Below, piece after piece: positions 1 to 9,232 of a stretch of DNA of 64,000 nt. Source of the stretch: Streptomyces sp. SPB162 (GTDB lineage: Bacteria > Actinomycetota > Actinomycetes > Streptomycetales > Streptomycetaceae); contig NZ_JAQFII010000001.1 of assembly GCF_029504575.1 (NCBI RefSeq), positions 2,082,501 to 2,146,500 on the forward strand. Direction: 5' to 3'. The translations under genes were made by a program, and so were the position numbers. Every line of letters begins with the position of its first letter. Positions within the stretch are counted from its first letter, which is position 1. The notes beneath the pieces are model-generated. The model made no database searches and was not told the DNA's origin. It saw only the letters and a program-made list of their open reading frames with translations.

Positions 1-624
1 GATCGCGCCGAGCAGCGCCTCGCTGCCGCGTTCGAAGCGGCGGGCCACGGTGTCGTAGCAGAGCTCGGGAACCGCGGGCGGGATGTGCGAGCAGAGCACG
101 TCGACCGGCCCGAGGGCGGCGACCTTCGCCGCGTACTCGGCGTCGTCGATCTCGTAGGGGGTGCGCATGGCCGTCCGCAGGCCGCCGCCGACGAAGCCGA
201 AGACGAGGCCGCCGATCTCGGCGGTGGAGCCGTCCAGGATCGTGGTGCCCTCGGTGGCGTACTCGGACCACAGCGCCGGAATGTCGACATTGCCGTACGT
301 GGCGTACGTCGGCGCCGGAAAGGCGGCGAACAGTTCGGCGTACTGCTTCCGTACGGCGGTCTCGATGGCGCCGCGCCGATCGATGCCCTCCCACAGCTCG
401 CGGTCGAGGGCGCGGGCCTCCTCGAAGCGCCTGGCGGTCCGCAGCGCGACCATGCGGGAGGCGTTCCCGGCGCCGAACAGGTCGGGGAAGATCCCGCGGG
501 AGTGATCGGCGTAGTCCAGGAAGAGCACGAGGTCGCCGAGGCAGATCAAGGCGTCCGCGCCCTCCCCCGCCCTGGCCAGGGCCTCCGCCGCGCCGTGCAC
601 ATCACTCACCACATGGACCCGCAT
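1..624 (-). CDS. metallophosphoesterase, 3' end outside window
   Basis: Calcineurin-like metallophosphoesterase of unknown substrate. The protein reads leftward from an ATG at 624; 208 residues are visible and the C-terminus lies beyond base 1. Metal-binding blocks are visible in the expected order: SDVHG near residues 7-11, GDLV near 30, a GNVD near 113 and CSHIPP near 185, which are the Asp/His/Asn ligands of the family. It is divergent from the acyl-CoA synthetase at 828 and shares the 203-base spacer with it. No signal peptide is seen, so it is probably cytoplasmic. The family is confident, the specific reaction is not. Confidence 0.85.
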   Translation of the reverse strand, partial: MRVHVVSDVHGAAEALARAGEGADALICLGDLVLFLDYADHSRGIFPDLFGAGNASRMVALRTARRFEEARALDRELWEGIDRRGAIETAVRKQYAELFAAFPAPTYATYGNVDIPALWSEYATEGTTILDGSTAEIGGLVFGFVGGGLRTAMRTPYEIDDAEYAAKVAALGPVDVLCSHIPPAVPELCYDTVARRFERGSEALLGAI

Positions 625-827
625 GGCCGTCACCCTATCGCCGGTTACCTGCGGGTTACCGAGCGCCTGGACTACTGTTCGCGGAGCGGTTCAGCCGCAG
701 TCCTGGGTATGTGATGCATAAAACATCTGTACTGCACCCCTATCGCGAAAGCTTTACCGGTGGGTAACGTCCAGGCCGTCCAACTATCCCTCCGGGTGCG
801 CCGTCGCGCCGATGAGGAGCACCAGCC

Positions 828-2624
828 TTGCGTGAGTTCAGCCTTCCGGCCCTTTACGAGGTCCCAGCGGACGGCAACCTGACGGATCTGATCCGCCGCA
901 ACGCCGCTCAGCACCCAGCTGTTCCGGTGATCGCCCGCAAGAACGCGGGCGGTGAGTGGCAGGACGTCACCGCCACCGACTTCCTCGCCGAGGTCAGAGC
1001 CACCGCCAAGGGGCTGATCGCGTCCGGTGTGCAGCCGGGCGACCGGGTCGCCCTGATGTCGCCCACCCGCTACGAGTGGACGCTCTTCGACTTCGCGATC
1101 TGGAGCGCCGGCGCCATCGCCGTGCCGGTCTACGAGACGTCCTCGCCCGAACAGGTCGAGTGGATCCTGGGTGACTCGGGCGCGGTCGCCTGCGTCGTCG
1201 AGTCCGGTGCCCACGAGGCCACCGTCGCCTCGGTGCACGACCGCCTCCCTGAGCTCAAGCACGTCTGGCGGATCGACGCCGGCGCCGTGGAGCACCTGGT
1301 CTCCGTCGGCAGCGACATCTCCGACAAGGTGGTGGACGAGCGCGGGGCGACCGCCGTCGCGGACTCCCCCGCCACGATCGTGTACACCTCGGGGACCACC
1401 GGCCGCCCCAAGGGCTGTGTACTGAGCCACCGGGCCTTCTTCGCCGAGTGCGGCAACGTGGTGGAACGCCTCGCCCCGCTGTTCAGGACCGGCGAGTCCT
1501 CGGTGCTGCTCTTCCTGCCGCTCGCGCACGTCTTCGGCCGGCTGGTCGAGGTGGCGAGCGTGATGGCCCCGATCAAACTCGGGCACGTCAGCGACATCAA
1601 GCACCTCACCGACGAGCTGGCGGCCTTCCGGCCGACGATGATCCTCGGCGTCCCCCGGGTCTTCGAGAAGGTCTACAACTCGGCGCGGGCCAAGGCGCAG
1701 GCCGACGGCAAGGGCAAGATCTTCGACAAGGCGGCCGACGCCGCGATCGCGTACAGCCGGGCGCTGGACTCCCCCGGCGGCCCGTCGGTCGGCGTGAAGT
1801 TCAAGCACAAGGTCTTCGACCGGCTGGTCTACAGCAAGCTGCGCGCCGTCCTCGGCGGCCGCGCCACGCACGCCATCTCGGGCGGCGCCCCGCTGGGCGA
1901 GCGGCTCGGGCACTTCTACCGGGGCATCGGTTTCACGGTCCTGGAGGGGTACGGCCTCACCGAGTCCTGTGCGGCCACCGCGTTCAACCCCTGGGACCGC
2001 ACGAAGATCGGCACGGTCGGCCAGCCGTTGCCGGGCTCGACGGTGCGCATCGCCGACGACGGCGAGGTGCTGCTGCACGGCGAGCACCTGTTCTCCGGCT
2101 ACTGGAACAACGAGACGGCCACCGCCGACGCGGTCTCCGACGGCTGGTTCCACACCGGTGACCTGGGCACGGTCGACGAGGACGGCTACCTGTCCATCAC
2201 CGGCCGCAAGAAGGAGATCATCGTCACGGCCGGTGGCAAGAACGTCGCTCCCGCCGTGATCGAGGACCGCATCAGGGCCGACGCGCTGATCGCCGAGTGC
2301 ATGGTGGTCGGCGACGGCAAGCCGTTCATCGCCGCGCTCGTCACCCTGGACGAGGAGTTCCTGCCCCGCTGGGCGGAGCAGCACGGCAAGGCCGGCCGCA
2401 GCGTGGCAGAGCTGGCCACGGACCCGGAGCTGCTGGCCGCCGTGCAGCACGCCGTGGACCAGGGCAACGCGGCCGTCTCCAAGGCCGAGTCGGTGCGCAA
2501 GTTCCAGATCCTGCCGCACCAGTTCACCGAGGAGTCCGGTCACGTGACGCCGTCGCTGAAGCTGAAGCGCAACGTCGTCATGAAGGACTTCGCGAGCGAG
2601 ATCGAAGCGCTCTACCAGCGCTGA
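828..2624 (+). CDS. long-chain fatty-acid-CoA ligase (AMP-forming)
   Basis: ANL-superfamily acyl-CoA synthetase (FadD15-like, 598 aa) that activates fatty acids to acyl-CoA through an acyl-adenylate. The P-loop-like YTSGTTGRPKG lies near residues 187-197, the LEGYGLTE adenylate motif near 371, the WFHTGDLG aspartate block near 440 and the GRKKEII hinge near 460; the C-terminal catalytic lysine is probably in SLKLKRN near 580. The TTG start at 828 is chosen because GAGGAG sits 8 bases upstream and homologues begin at this point. Length is normal for the family. It converges on the glycosyltransferase at 2692 across a strong terminator. Confidence 0.93.
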   Translation: MREFSLPALYEVPADGNLTDLIRRNAAQHPAVPVIARKNAGGEWQDVTATDFLAEVRATAKGLIASGVQPGDRVALMSPTRYEWTLFDFAIWSAGAIAVPVYETSSPEQVEWILGDSGAVACVVESGAHEATVASVHDRLPELKHVWRIDAGAVEHLVSVGSDISDKVVDERGATAVADSPATIVYTSGTTGRPKGCVLSHRAFFAECGNVVERLAPLFRTGESSVLLFLPLAHVFGRLVEVASVMAPIKLGHVSDIKHLTDELAAFRPTMILGVPRVFEKVYNSARAKAQADGKGKIFDKAADAAIAYSRALDSPGGPSVGVKFKHKVFDRLVYSKLRAVLGGRATHAISGGAPLGERLGHFYRGIGFTVLEGYGLTESCAATAFNPWDRTKIGTVGQPLPGSTVRIADDGEVLLHGEHLFSGYWNNETATADAVSDGWFHTGDLGTVDEDGYLSITGRKKEIIVTAGGKNVAPAVIEDRIRADALIAECMVVGDGKPFIAALVTLDEEFLPRWAEQHGKAGRSVAELATDPELLAAVQHAVDQGNAAVSKAESVRKFQILPHQFTEESGHVTPSLKLKRNVVMKDFASEIEALYQR

Positions 2625-2642
2625 GCGCGGGTACAACGAAAA

Positions 2643-2675
2643 GCGGCTCCCCCGGACCCGGTCCGGGGGAGCCGC
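2643..2675. terminator. bidirectional stem-loop terminator
   Basis: Perfect 15-bp inverted repeat (2643-2657 with 2661-2675) with a 3-base loop, between the convergent stops at 2624 and 2692. It is very GC-rich with no clear T-tract, typical of Streptomyces terminators. Confidence 0.8.
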
Positions 2676-2691
2676 ATCGTTTCCGGCACCG

Positions 2692-3829
2692 CTACAGCAG
2701 TGACTTCAGGCGTTCCGCCAGCAGGTCCCAGCGCCACGCCTCCTCGACCCAGCCCCGGCCCCGCTCGCCCATGCGCCGGCGCAGTTCCGGGTCGCCCAGA
2801 AGGGTGACGATCCGGTCCGCCGCCTGGGCGGGAGAACCCCCGGGCACCACCCAGCCGGTCTCGCCGTCCAGCACCGCGTCCGGGGCGCCGCCCGAATCCC
2901 CCGCCACCACCGGCAGCCCCGTCGCCGAGGCCTCCAGGTAGACGATCCCCAGCCCCTCGACGTCGAGCCCGCCGCGGCGGGTCCTGCACGGCATGGCGAA
3001 GACGTCGCCCGCGCCGTAGTGGGCGGGCAGTTCCTCCCAGGGCACCGGTCCGGTGAAGCGCACGGAGTGGGTGACGCCGGTCCGCGCCGCGAGTTCCGCC
3101 AGGTCCTCGGCATACGGTCCGCCGCCGACCACCAGCAGCACCGCGTCCGGCACGGCGGCCAGGATCCGCGGCATCGCCAGGATCAGGGTGTCCTGCCCCT
3201 TGCGCGGCACCAGCCGCGAGACGCACACCACCACCGGCCGGTCGGCGAGGCCGAGCGCGGACCGTACCGCCGCGCCGCCCGAGGCCGGGTGGAACGTCTT
3301 CTCGTCGACCCCGGGCGGCAGGTGCACCATCCGCGCCACCGCCTCGGGGGTGAGCGCCCGCGCGATCCGCGACCGCGTGTACTCACCCAGATAGGTGATC
3401 GTGTCCGTGCCCTCGCCGATCCGGCGCAGCAGTTGCCGGCTCGCCGGCAGCTGCGCCCAGGCCGCCTCGTGGCCGTGCGTGGTGGCGACCAGTCGGCGTG
3501 CGCCCGCCCGGCGCAGCGCGGGGGCCATCAGCCCCAGCGGGGCCGCCGCCCCGAACCACACCGACGAGCAGCCGTGCTCGCGCAGCAGTCCGGCCGCGCG
3601 CCGGGTCACGCCGGGGGTGGGCAGCAGCATCGTCGTCCGATCGCGGATCACCGGGAACGGCTGCTCGGCGTCGAAGTGCTCGACCTCACCGCCGTCCGGC
3701 CCCTTCCACGTCGAGGCGTACACGACCACCTGTCCGGGATCCAGCCGCAGCGCCATGCTGTGCACGAAGGACTGGATGCCGCCGGGGCCGGGGCGGGAAG
3801 TCATTGGTGACGATCAAGGTCTTGTCCAT
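2692..3829 (-). CDS. glycosyltransferase family 4 (PimB-like), apparent +1 frameshift
   Basis: GT-B fold glycosyltransferase of the GT4 family, close to the actinobacterial mannosyltransferases that act on phosphatidylinositol mannosides. The natural start is the ATG at 3829, encoding MDKTLIVTNDFPPRP, but after about 14 codons the frame is lost in a C/G run at about 3783-3795. The body (GGIQSFVHSMALRL onward) continues in another frame to a TAG at 2692. The span is 1138 bases, one more than a multiple of three, so deleting one base restores about 378 aa, the usual length. The GT4 E-x7-E element (EGLGIVYLEA) lies near residue 290. It follows the DUF2079 gene on the same strand. Most likely a functional gene with a sequence error. 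Confidence 0.82.
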
Positions 3830-3881
3830 CGCCGCCGAGGGTAGCCGACCGGGGCCCGGCAGACCCGCGTCCCCGGCCGCG

Positions 3882-3929
3882 GTCCCGATCAGGGTCCCGG
3901 TCAGGGTCCTGGTCAGAGTCCCGGTCAGG
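3882..3929. repeat. four imperfect 12-bp tandem repeats
   Basis: Four units resembling GTCCCGGTCAGG start at 3882, 3894, 3906 and 3918. The last overlaps the stop codon of the DUF2079 gene (3925-3927); the array fills half of the short spacer to the glycosyltransferase. Confidence 0.8.
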
Positions 3930-5499
3930 GGCGGACTTCGGGTTCTTTCACCGGCACGCTGTCGTCGCCGGGCACGTGCGCGCCGGGTACCGGGCGGCCG
4001 GCGTCGGTCCGGTGCAGCAGGACGGCGCTGTCCTTCGCCCACAGCACGGTGTAGCCGCTGTCGAGCAGCAGCAGGACACGGTCGCGCTGGTCGTCGGCGG
4101 TCGTGAAGGGGAACACCTTCTGCGCGGTCTGGATCAGGACGTACTCGGCCTCGCGCGGGGTGGCGTCCGCGATGACGACCCTGGTGCGCCGGGTCAGCCG
4201 GGGCGCGGCGTTGTTGTCGGCCTCGACGGTGGCTCCCGTCGGGACCAGCCGCACGCCCTCCGCGAGGGCCCGTTCCGCGGCGTTGGGCGTCCAGGCGGAC
4301 GGCAGCAGCAGCTGGCCCAGACCGCAGGCGGCGGAGAGCAGCAACGAGCAGGCCACCGCCCCCAGCGTCCACCGCCCGACCGGCCGCGCGGGGTGCCGGT
4401 GGTGCAGCCGGGCCGCGGTCTCCACCGCCGCCACCAGCAGGACCGGCCACAGGAAGGCGTCGTAGTGGTGGGTGGTGGCCCAGTGGCTGGGGTTGTCGGA
4501 GAAGAGCCGCTCGGCGAGCAGCGGGAGGGCGCACCACGAGGTGGCGGACCCGAGCGGCAGCAGGAGTAGCGATCCCAGCAGCCACAGCAGCAGGACCACC
4601 TTCTCCGGGCGGTCGATGCCCGCCCCGAACGCCATGACCGGATCGGTCAGGAAGCGCATCGCCACCGATCCCATGTCCGGGCCGAGGGCGCCGTAGTTCC
4701 AGTAGTAGCCGGGCACCCCGCCCATCGCCGGGATCAGCACCCGGATCGCGAGCAGCGCCGCCACCGGCCCCAGCACGAACAGCGTGAGCCCGGTACGCAC
4801 CGCGGGCCGGTCCCCCGCCCGTCGGCCGCGGCCGGCGAGGACGGCCCCGTACGCCGCCGCGAGCAGCCCCAGGTCCTCCTTGACGCAGCACAGCAGGACG
4901 GCGCAGAGCAGCACGGCGCCGTAGCGTCGGGCCAGCCCGCGCTCCAGCATCAGCAGGGTCAGCGGGACGGCGAAGGCGACCTCGTGGAAGCCCACCCCCG
5001 ACGCGCGCAGCAGCGGCCAGCCCAGACCGTAGGCCAGGCCGCTCAGGTCGGCGGCCCGGCGGGCGGCGGCGGGGGGCGCCTGCGCGAAGCAGTGCCGTGC
5101 GATGCGCCGCACGATCGGCACACCCGCCGCGAAGAGCGCCGCCTGGGCGCCGATCAGCATGCGGGGGTCGTCCCACACCCAGTACAGCGGGGCGAGGAGG
5201 ACGAGGATCGGCGAGAAGTGGTCGCCGAGCAGGGAGAAGCCGGGCGGGAACTCGTGGTGGTAGTTCTTGATCGTCGAGCGCGGCAGATGGAAGTGCGCGT
5301 ACTCGCGGACGGCCTGGTCGAATATCCCGAGGTCGAATCCGCCGATCCGGACGGTCGCCCACTGCTGCAGCCCCACGGCCAGCACGGCGGCGAAGCACAG
5401 CACGGTCAGGGCGACCGTACGTATTCGGTCCCGGCGCCGCGCGACCGGCGCGGTCACCGCGCTCTCGCGCAAAGACTGCGTTTCGACGAGCTGTGCCAC
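3925..5499 (-). CDS. DUF2079 polytopic membrane protein
   Basis: A 524-aa integral membrane protein of the DUF2079 family, function unknown; the fold resembles GT-C glycosyltransferases by inference. A first hydrophobic segment lies near residues 30-48, followed by the conserved FDLGIFDQAVREYAHF region near 55-70 and then many membrane helices (for example VLLLLWLLGSLLLLPLG). The charged C-terminal tail is presumably a separate soluble part. It lies on the same strand upstream of the PimB-like glycosyltransferase with a 95-base gap, so a joint role in envelope glycan or lipid work is plausible but unproven. Start is the ATG at 5499, only 43 bases after the M48 protease stop. Confidence 0.85.
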   Translation of the reverse strand: MAQLVETQSLRESAVTAPVARRRDRIRTVALTVLCFAAVLAVGLQQWATVRIGGFDLGIFDQAVREYAHFHLPRSTIKNYHHEFPPGFSLLGDHFSPILVLLAPLYWVWDDPRMLIGAQAALFAAGVPIVRRIARHCFAQAPPAAARRAADLSGLAYGLGWPLLRASGVGFHEVAFAVPLTLLMLERGLARRYGAVLLCAVLLCCVKEDLGLLAAAYGAVLAGRGRRAGDRPAVRTGLTLFVLGPVAALLAIRVLIPAMGGVPGYYWNYGALGPDMGSVAMRFLTDPVMAFGAGIDRPEKVVLLLWLLGSLLLLPLGSATSWCALPLLAERLFSDNPSHWATTHHYDAFLWPVLLVAAVETAARLHHRHPARPVGRWTLGAVACSLLLSAACGLGQLLLPSAWTPNAAERALAEGVRLVPTGATVEADNNAAPRLTRRTRVVIADATPREAEYVLIQTAQKVFPFTTADDQRDRVLLLLDSGYTVLWAKDSAVLLHRTDAGRPVPGAHVPGDDSVPVKEPEVRP

Positions 5500-5542
5500 C
5501 GTTCGACGCCCTCCCTCGTGAACGAGCCTTCACCCTACTGGC

Positions 5543-6715
5543 CTACCCCGTCGCGCCGCTGGACCTCTCGCTCGCTCCCGTCGAGCGCGCCCAGGAGCGC
5601 GCCGCGGCGATCCGCTCGGCCGTCGTCGGGTGGGTACCGAAGAGCACGTGCAGCGGCCGCGGCGGCCGCGGGTCCGCGATGTTCGCCACGGCCAGCCGGC
5701 GCTGCATCGCGATGAAGGCCGCCGGCTCCCCCGTCAGCCGCAGCGCGTGCGCGTCCGCCCGCCGCTCCGTCCGCCGGCTCAGCGCGCACGCGAACGGCCC
5801 CGTCACCGTGGAGCCGACCGCGGCCACCGCGGCGAGGAGCGTCATCGAGCGCGGGTCGGAGAAGTGGTCGACGCCCGCCGCGTCGAGCAGCGGCCGCCAG
5901 GTCAGCACCGCGGCCAGCAGGCACACACCCGCCGCCGCCCCCAGCGCGCCGAACGCCGTGCCCCGCGCCACGTCGCGGTGCTTCACATGGCCCAGCTCGT
6001 GCGCCACCACCTGCGCGACCTCGGCCGGCTCCGCGGTCGTCAGGAGCGTGTCGTACGCGACGATCCGCCGCGTCCGGCCGAAACCGGAGACGTACGCGTT
6101 GAGGGCGGTGGTGCGCCGGGAGGCGTCGGCGACGAGGACGTCGCGGACGGCGATCCCGTCGCGCGCCGCCAGACCGAGGAGCGCATCCCGCAGGGCGCCC
6201 GGTTCCATCGGGGTGAAGCGGTTGAAGAGCGGTTCGAGGACGACCGGCGCCAGCCAGGAGAGCAGCACCGTGACGACGGCCGCGCCGAGCGCCGTCCAGG
6301 CCCACCACCGCGAGGTGGTCCCGGCGAGCGCGTACACGGCGAACAGCGCGCCGAGCGCGAGCGGTACGGAGACGAGCAGCCCGCGCAGGACGTCCACCGC
6401 CCAGCCGCCCCAGCCCTGGGTGACGAGCCCGAACCGGGTGCGCACGATCCGCACCCGGGCGGCGAAGGGCAGCGCGACGAGCTGTCGCAGCAGCACCAGC
6501 GCGAGCCCGCCGCCGACGATCCGGGCGGCCCACGCGTCGCCGAAGAGACCGACCAGGGCGGCGCCGGCCGGGGTGAGCCCGAGGGCGAGCAGCAGCAGGA
6601 GGGAGGCGAACCGACCCGCAAGGACGGGCGGCCACTGCCCGCGCCGCAGGGCGCGCCCCCGCTCGACCTCCTCGGGGGTGAAGTCCTCCGCGTCCCGCGC
6701 ATCGCCGGTGATCAT
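5543..6715 (-). CDS. M48-family membrane zinc metalloprotease
   Basis: M48 (HtpX/Ste24-like) peptidase of 390 aa. HELGH at about residues 238-242 provides the two zinc histidines and the catalytic glutamate, within VVAHELGHVKHRD; the third-ligand region follows in the C-terminal half (SRRTERRADAHAL). Several hydrophobic segments in the N-terminal half (LLLLALGLTPAGAALVGLF and others) mark it as a membrane protein. The ATG at 6715 overlaps the TGA of the upstream lipoprotein gene (ATGA), which argues for translational coupling and against the longer upstream reading frame. Likely role is membrane protein quality control or processing. Confidence 0.9.
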   Translation of the reverse strand: MITGDARDAEDFTPEEVERGRALRRGQWPPVLAGRFASLLLLLALGLTPAGAALVGLFGDAWAARIVGGGLALVLLRQLVALPFAARVRIVRTRFGLVTQGWGGWAVDVLRGLLVSVPLALGALFAVYALAGTTSRWWAWTALGAAVVTVLLSWLAPVVLEPLFNRFTPMEPGALRDALLGLAARDGIAVRDVLVADASRRTTALNAYVSGFGRTRRIVAYDTLLTTAEPAEVAQVVAHELGHVKHRDVARGTAFGALGAAAGVCLLAAVLTWRPLLDAAGVDHFSDPRSMTLLAAVAAVGSTVTGPFACALSRRTERRADAHALRLTGEPAAFIAMQRRLAVANIADPRPPRPLHVLFGTHPTTAERIAAARSWARSTGASERSSGATG

Positions 6716-7923
6716 GCCAACTCCCGCTGTACGTAGGCGCGCCAGCGCGCGGTGAAGTCGTCGAGGCCGATCCCGAGGACCGCGCGCAGGTGCGTGTCGA
6801 GGGAGCCACCGGTGGCGGCCGCCCGGTAGAGGGCGGTGAGTTTCGCGTCGCCCCACTCACCGGCGACCATCCGGCACGCGAGCCAGGCCCCTTCGTACGA
6901 CTGGGCGAGACCGCCGGCCGTCGTGGTGAAGCCGGCGGCGGACGGCAGGCTCCGCGGGGCCGTGCCCGCGGCCACGTCACGGCTCAGTTCGGGCGCGGCC
7001 TGGCGCGCGGTGCGGCCGGTACCGCTGTAGCCCACCCAGTCGGCGAAGCCCTCGGAGAGCCACAGCGGGGTGGTCGCGGTGGTGGCGGCGCGGGTCGCGA
7101 CATGCGTCGTCTCGTGGGTGATCACGACCTGGCGGCCGAGCGCGGAAAGCTCCCCGAACGCCTCGGGGTTGATGATCACGCGGTCGGCCGGCGCTCCGGC
7201 GGTACCGCCGAGCTCGCCGGTGGTGACGGCGGCGATGCCGGCGTAGGTGTCGGGAACCGCGTGCAGCAGCGCGGCCATCCGCGCCGACGAGGACGGCACC
7301 TCGACGACGACCCGTCCGCTCCAGCCGTCCCCCCAGGCCCGCCGCACGGCCGGGACCGCGCGGTCGGCGGCGTCGGCGTAGCCCCGCAGCGCCTCGGGGC
7401 CCTCCGTCCCGAGGACGAGGCTGTGGGCTCCGCGCACCACCCGCACCGGGCCCTGGTCCCACAACTGCTGGGCGTCGTGCCGGTCCCCGGCGACGTACCA
7501 GCGACCGTCGTGCCGGGCGAGCGTCAGGTCGGCGTCCGAGGTGACGGGCGTGGTGTCGTACCCGGTCAACCGGTAGCCCACCCGCACTTGCGCCGAAGCC
7601 CCGGCACCCGCACCGTCGGGGCCGACCCGCACCACCCGGTACGTCCAGGCGTCGAGCGGCACCGCCGCCAGGTTCCGGAACACCTGCCGCTGCCGTTCCC
7701 GGAAGCCCGGGTCGACGTCGGCGAGGAACGCCGTCTCGTCGTGCCGCAGCAGCGCCGCCGCGTGCCGGTCGAGCACCGACTGGACGGCGGGCACGGCGGG
7801 CAGGGCCCCGGCGTCGGCCGCCCGGGGATCCGTCCCGCTGCAGCCCGCGAGCAGCGCCGGCACGGCGAGCACCGCCGCGCACCACGGCGCGGCGGTCCGG
7901 GGTCGCGTGCGAGCTGCCGGCAT
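6712..7923 (-). CDS. secreted lipoprotein, gluzincin (peptidase MA-like) protein
   Basis: A 403-aa exported protein with an N-terminal signal ending in the lipobox LLAGC (Cys near residue 28), so it should be anchored to the outer face of the membrane. A zinc-protease HExxH (HETTH near residues 269-273) is followed about 20 residues later by LSEGFADW, which supplies the third glutamate ligand as in peptidase-MA-type gluzincins. The N-terminal half looks like a separate NTF2-like or cystatin-like domain. It overlaps the M48 gene by four bases. Substrate unknown; proteolytic activity is inferred from intact motifs. Confidence 0.82.
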   Translation of the reverse strand: MPAARTRPRTAAPWCAAVLAVPALLAGCSGTDPRAADAGALPAVPAVQSVLDRHAAALLRHDETAFLADVDPGFRERQRQVFRNLAAVPLDAWTYRVVRVGPDGAGAGASAQVRVGYRLTGYDTTPVTSDADLTLARHDGRWYVAGDRHDAQQLWDQGPVRVVRGAHSLVLGTEGPEALRGYADAADRAVPAVRRAWGDGWSGRVVVEVPSSSARMAALLHAVPDTYAGIAAVTTGELGGTAGAPADRVIINPEAFGELSALGRQVVITHETTHVATRAATTATTPLWLSEGFADWVGYSGTGRTARQAAPELSRDVAAGTAPRSLPSAAGFTTTAGGLAQSYEGAWLACRMVAGEWGDAKLTALYRAAATGGSLDTHLRAVLGIGLDDFTARWRAYVQRELA

Positions 7924-7959
7924 ACGCCCGATCGTACGGGCGCCGCGGCGGCCGTCGGC

Positions 7960-9006
7960 TCAGGGGCGGGTGACCGCGGAGATCGGCATCATGTCGACCG
8001 GGTCGTACCGCACCCGGGCGCCCGGGTACGGCGCGTGCACCACCCGGCCGCCGCCGACGTACATCCCCACATGGCTCGCGTTGTCCCGGTAGATCACCAG
8101 GTCACCGGGGCGGGCCTGGTCGAGCGGCACCTGCCGGCCCGCGTGCTTCTGCTCCTGCGAGGTCCGCGGCAGGGACACCCCGGCCCTCCGGTAGGAGTAC
8201 TGCATGAGGCCGGAGCAGTCGAAGGACGCCGGCCCCGTGCCGCCCCACACGTACGGCGAGCCGATCGCGGCCCGCGCGGCGGCCACGGCCATCGCGGCGC
8301 GGGACGAGGAGGCCGGCAGGTCCGGGAGGTCGGGCGCGGAACGGCCGGAGCGCGAGGCCCGGTCGTCCAGGCCGCGGACGAATCCGGCCCGCTGCCCGGC
8401 TGGAATGCCGTTGAGGAGCCGCTGCGCCGCGTTGAGTTTGGCCTGCACGCTGCGCTTGCGGTCCTTCATCGTGGACCTGGCGCGTTCCAGGTCGGCGAGT
8501 TTGGCCGCGGCCATCGAGCGCTTCTGCTCCAGCGAGCGCTGCGCTTCCTGCAGTTCCGCGAGGCTGGTGGCCTGATGGGCGCTGATCCGGTCGAGTGCCT
8601 CGGCCCGGCCCAGATAGCTGTCGGGGTCGGCGGAGAGCAGGAGCGCCATCGTCGGGTCGATGCCACCGCCGCGGTACTGGGCTCCGGCGATCGCGCCGAC
8701 ATCGTCCCGCATCCGGTTGACGCGCTCCTGACCCCTGGCGGCCTGGTCCTGCAGGGAGCTCACCTCGTGCCGCAGCCGGGTGGCGTGCTCCTGCGCGGCG
8801 TTGTACTCCTCCGTGGCCTGCTCGGCCTGCTGGTAGAGCTGTCCCACCCGCGAGGACGCGTCGGGTGCGGGGCCCGCCGGATCGGCGGCCGCCACCTGGG
8901 CCGCCGCGCCTCCGGACAGCGCTGCCGCGGCGGCCGCCGCGGACAGCACGGTGACGCGGGAGGTCCGGGTGGAGCCGGGCTGCGGGAACCGTCGATGTGT
9001 CGCCAC
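7960..9006 (-). CDS. NlpC/P60 peptidoglycan hydrolase with coiled coil
   Basis: Exported cell-wall endopeptidase of the NlpC/P60 family (348 aa), RipA-like in layout. A twin-arginine-free signal peptide rich in alanine covers residues 15-42, a long coiled coil follows (about 50-200), then the catalytic domain. The catalytic Cys is in FDCSGLMQYS (near 264), the His in ASHVGMY (near 310) and the third residue in VVHAP (near 323). It presumably cleaves D-Glu-mDAP or related stem-peptide bonds. The downstream paralogue at 9233-10259 has the same architecture, so the pair is an old duplication. Confidence 0.9.
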   Translation of the reverse strand: MATHRRFPQPGSTRTSRVTVLSAAAAAAALSGGAAAQVAAADPAGPAPDASSRVGQLYQQAEQATEEYNAAQEHATRLRHEVSSLQDQAARGQERVNRMRDDVGAIAGAQYRGGGIDPTMALLLSADPDSYLGRAEALDRISAHQATSLAELQEAQRSLEQKRSMAAAKLADLERARSTMKDRKRSVQAKLNAAQRLLNGIPAGQRAGFVRGLDDRASRSGRSAPDLPDLPASSSRAAMAVAAARAAIGSPYVWGGTGPASFDCSGLMQYSYRRAGVSLPRTSQEQKHAGRQVPLDQARPGDLVIYRDNASHVGMYVGGGRVVHAPYPGARVRYDPVDMMPISAVTRP

Positions 9007-9175
9007 GGCTGAGACAGTAACCAGACGGTCACGCCGAGTTCAAAGGCCGCGCGGCCCCGCGGACCGGGCGTCCGTGCCGATGCCCAGGTCACTGCCGCCC
9101 GGCCGTCAGCGAGGACGATCCGATATCACTCGAATGAACCACGGCGCCGGCCTCCGGGAGCGCCGTGAAGCGGAA

Positions 9176-9213
9176 ACGGATCCGGCCCCGACGACCGTCG
9201 GGACCGGATCCGT
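9176..9213. terminator. stem-loop terminator after second NlpC/P60 gene
   Basis: An 18-bp stem (9176-9193 with 9196-9213) with one mismatch lies just beyond the stop at 9233 on the minus strand, in the 226-base gap separating the two NlpC/P60 genes. Confidence 0.65.
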
Positions 9214-9232
9214 GACGCGGAACAGGATCGGA

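Noticed and set aside
672..2636. 654-codon open frame antisense to the acyl-CoA synthetase
   Set aside because: Mirror of strong GC3 bias in the real gene; no recognisable domain, composition Arg/Gly/Asp/Val-rich as in antisense frames.
3686..5533. 615-codon minus frame covering DUF2079 and the start of the glycosyltransferase
   Set aside because: Mostly an off-frame reading; only its last part (MDKTLIVTNDF) is real, as the N-terminus of the glycosyltransferase.
9007..9175. Riboswitch-like leader for the first NlpC/P60 gene
   Set aside because: No ydaO-type blocks are present in this gap.
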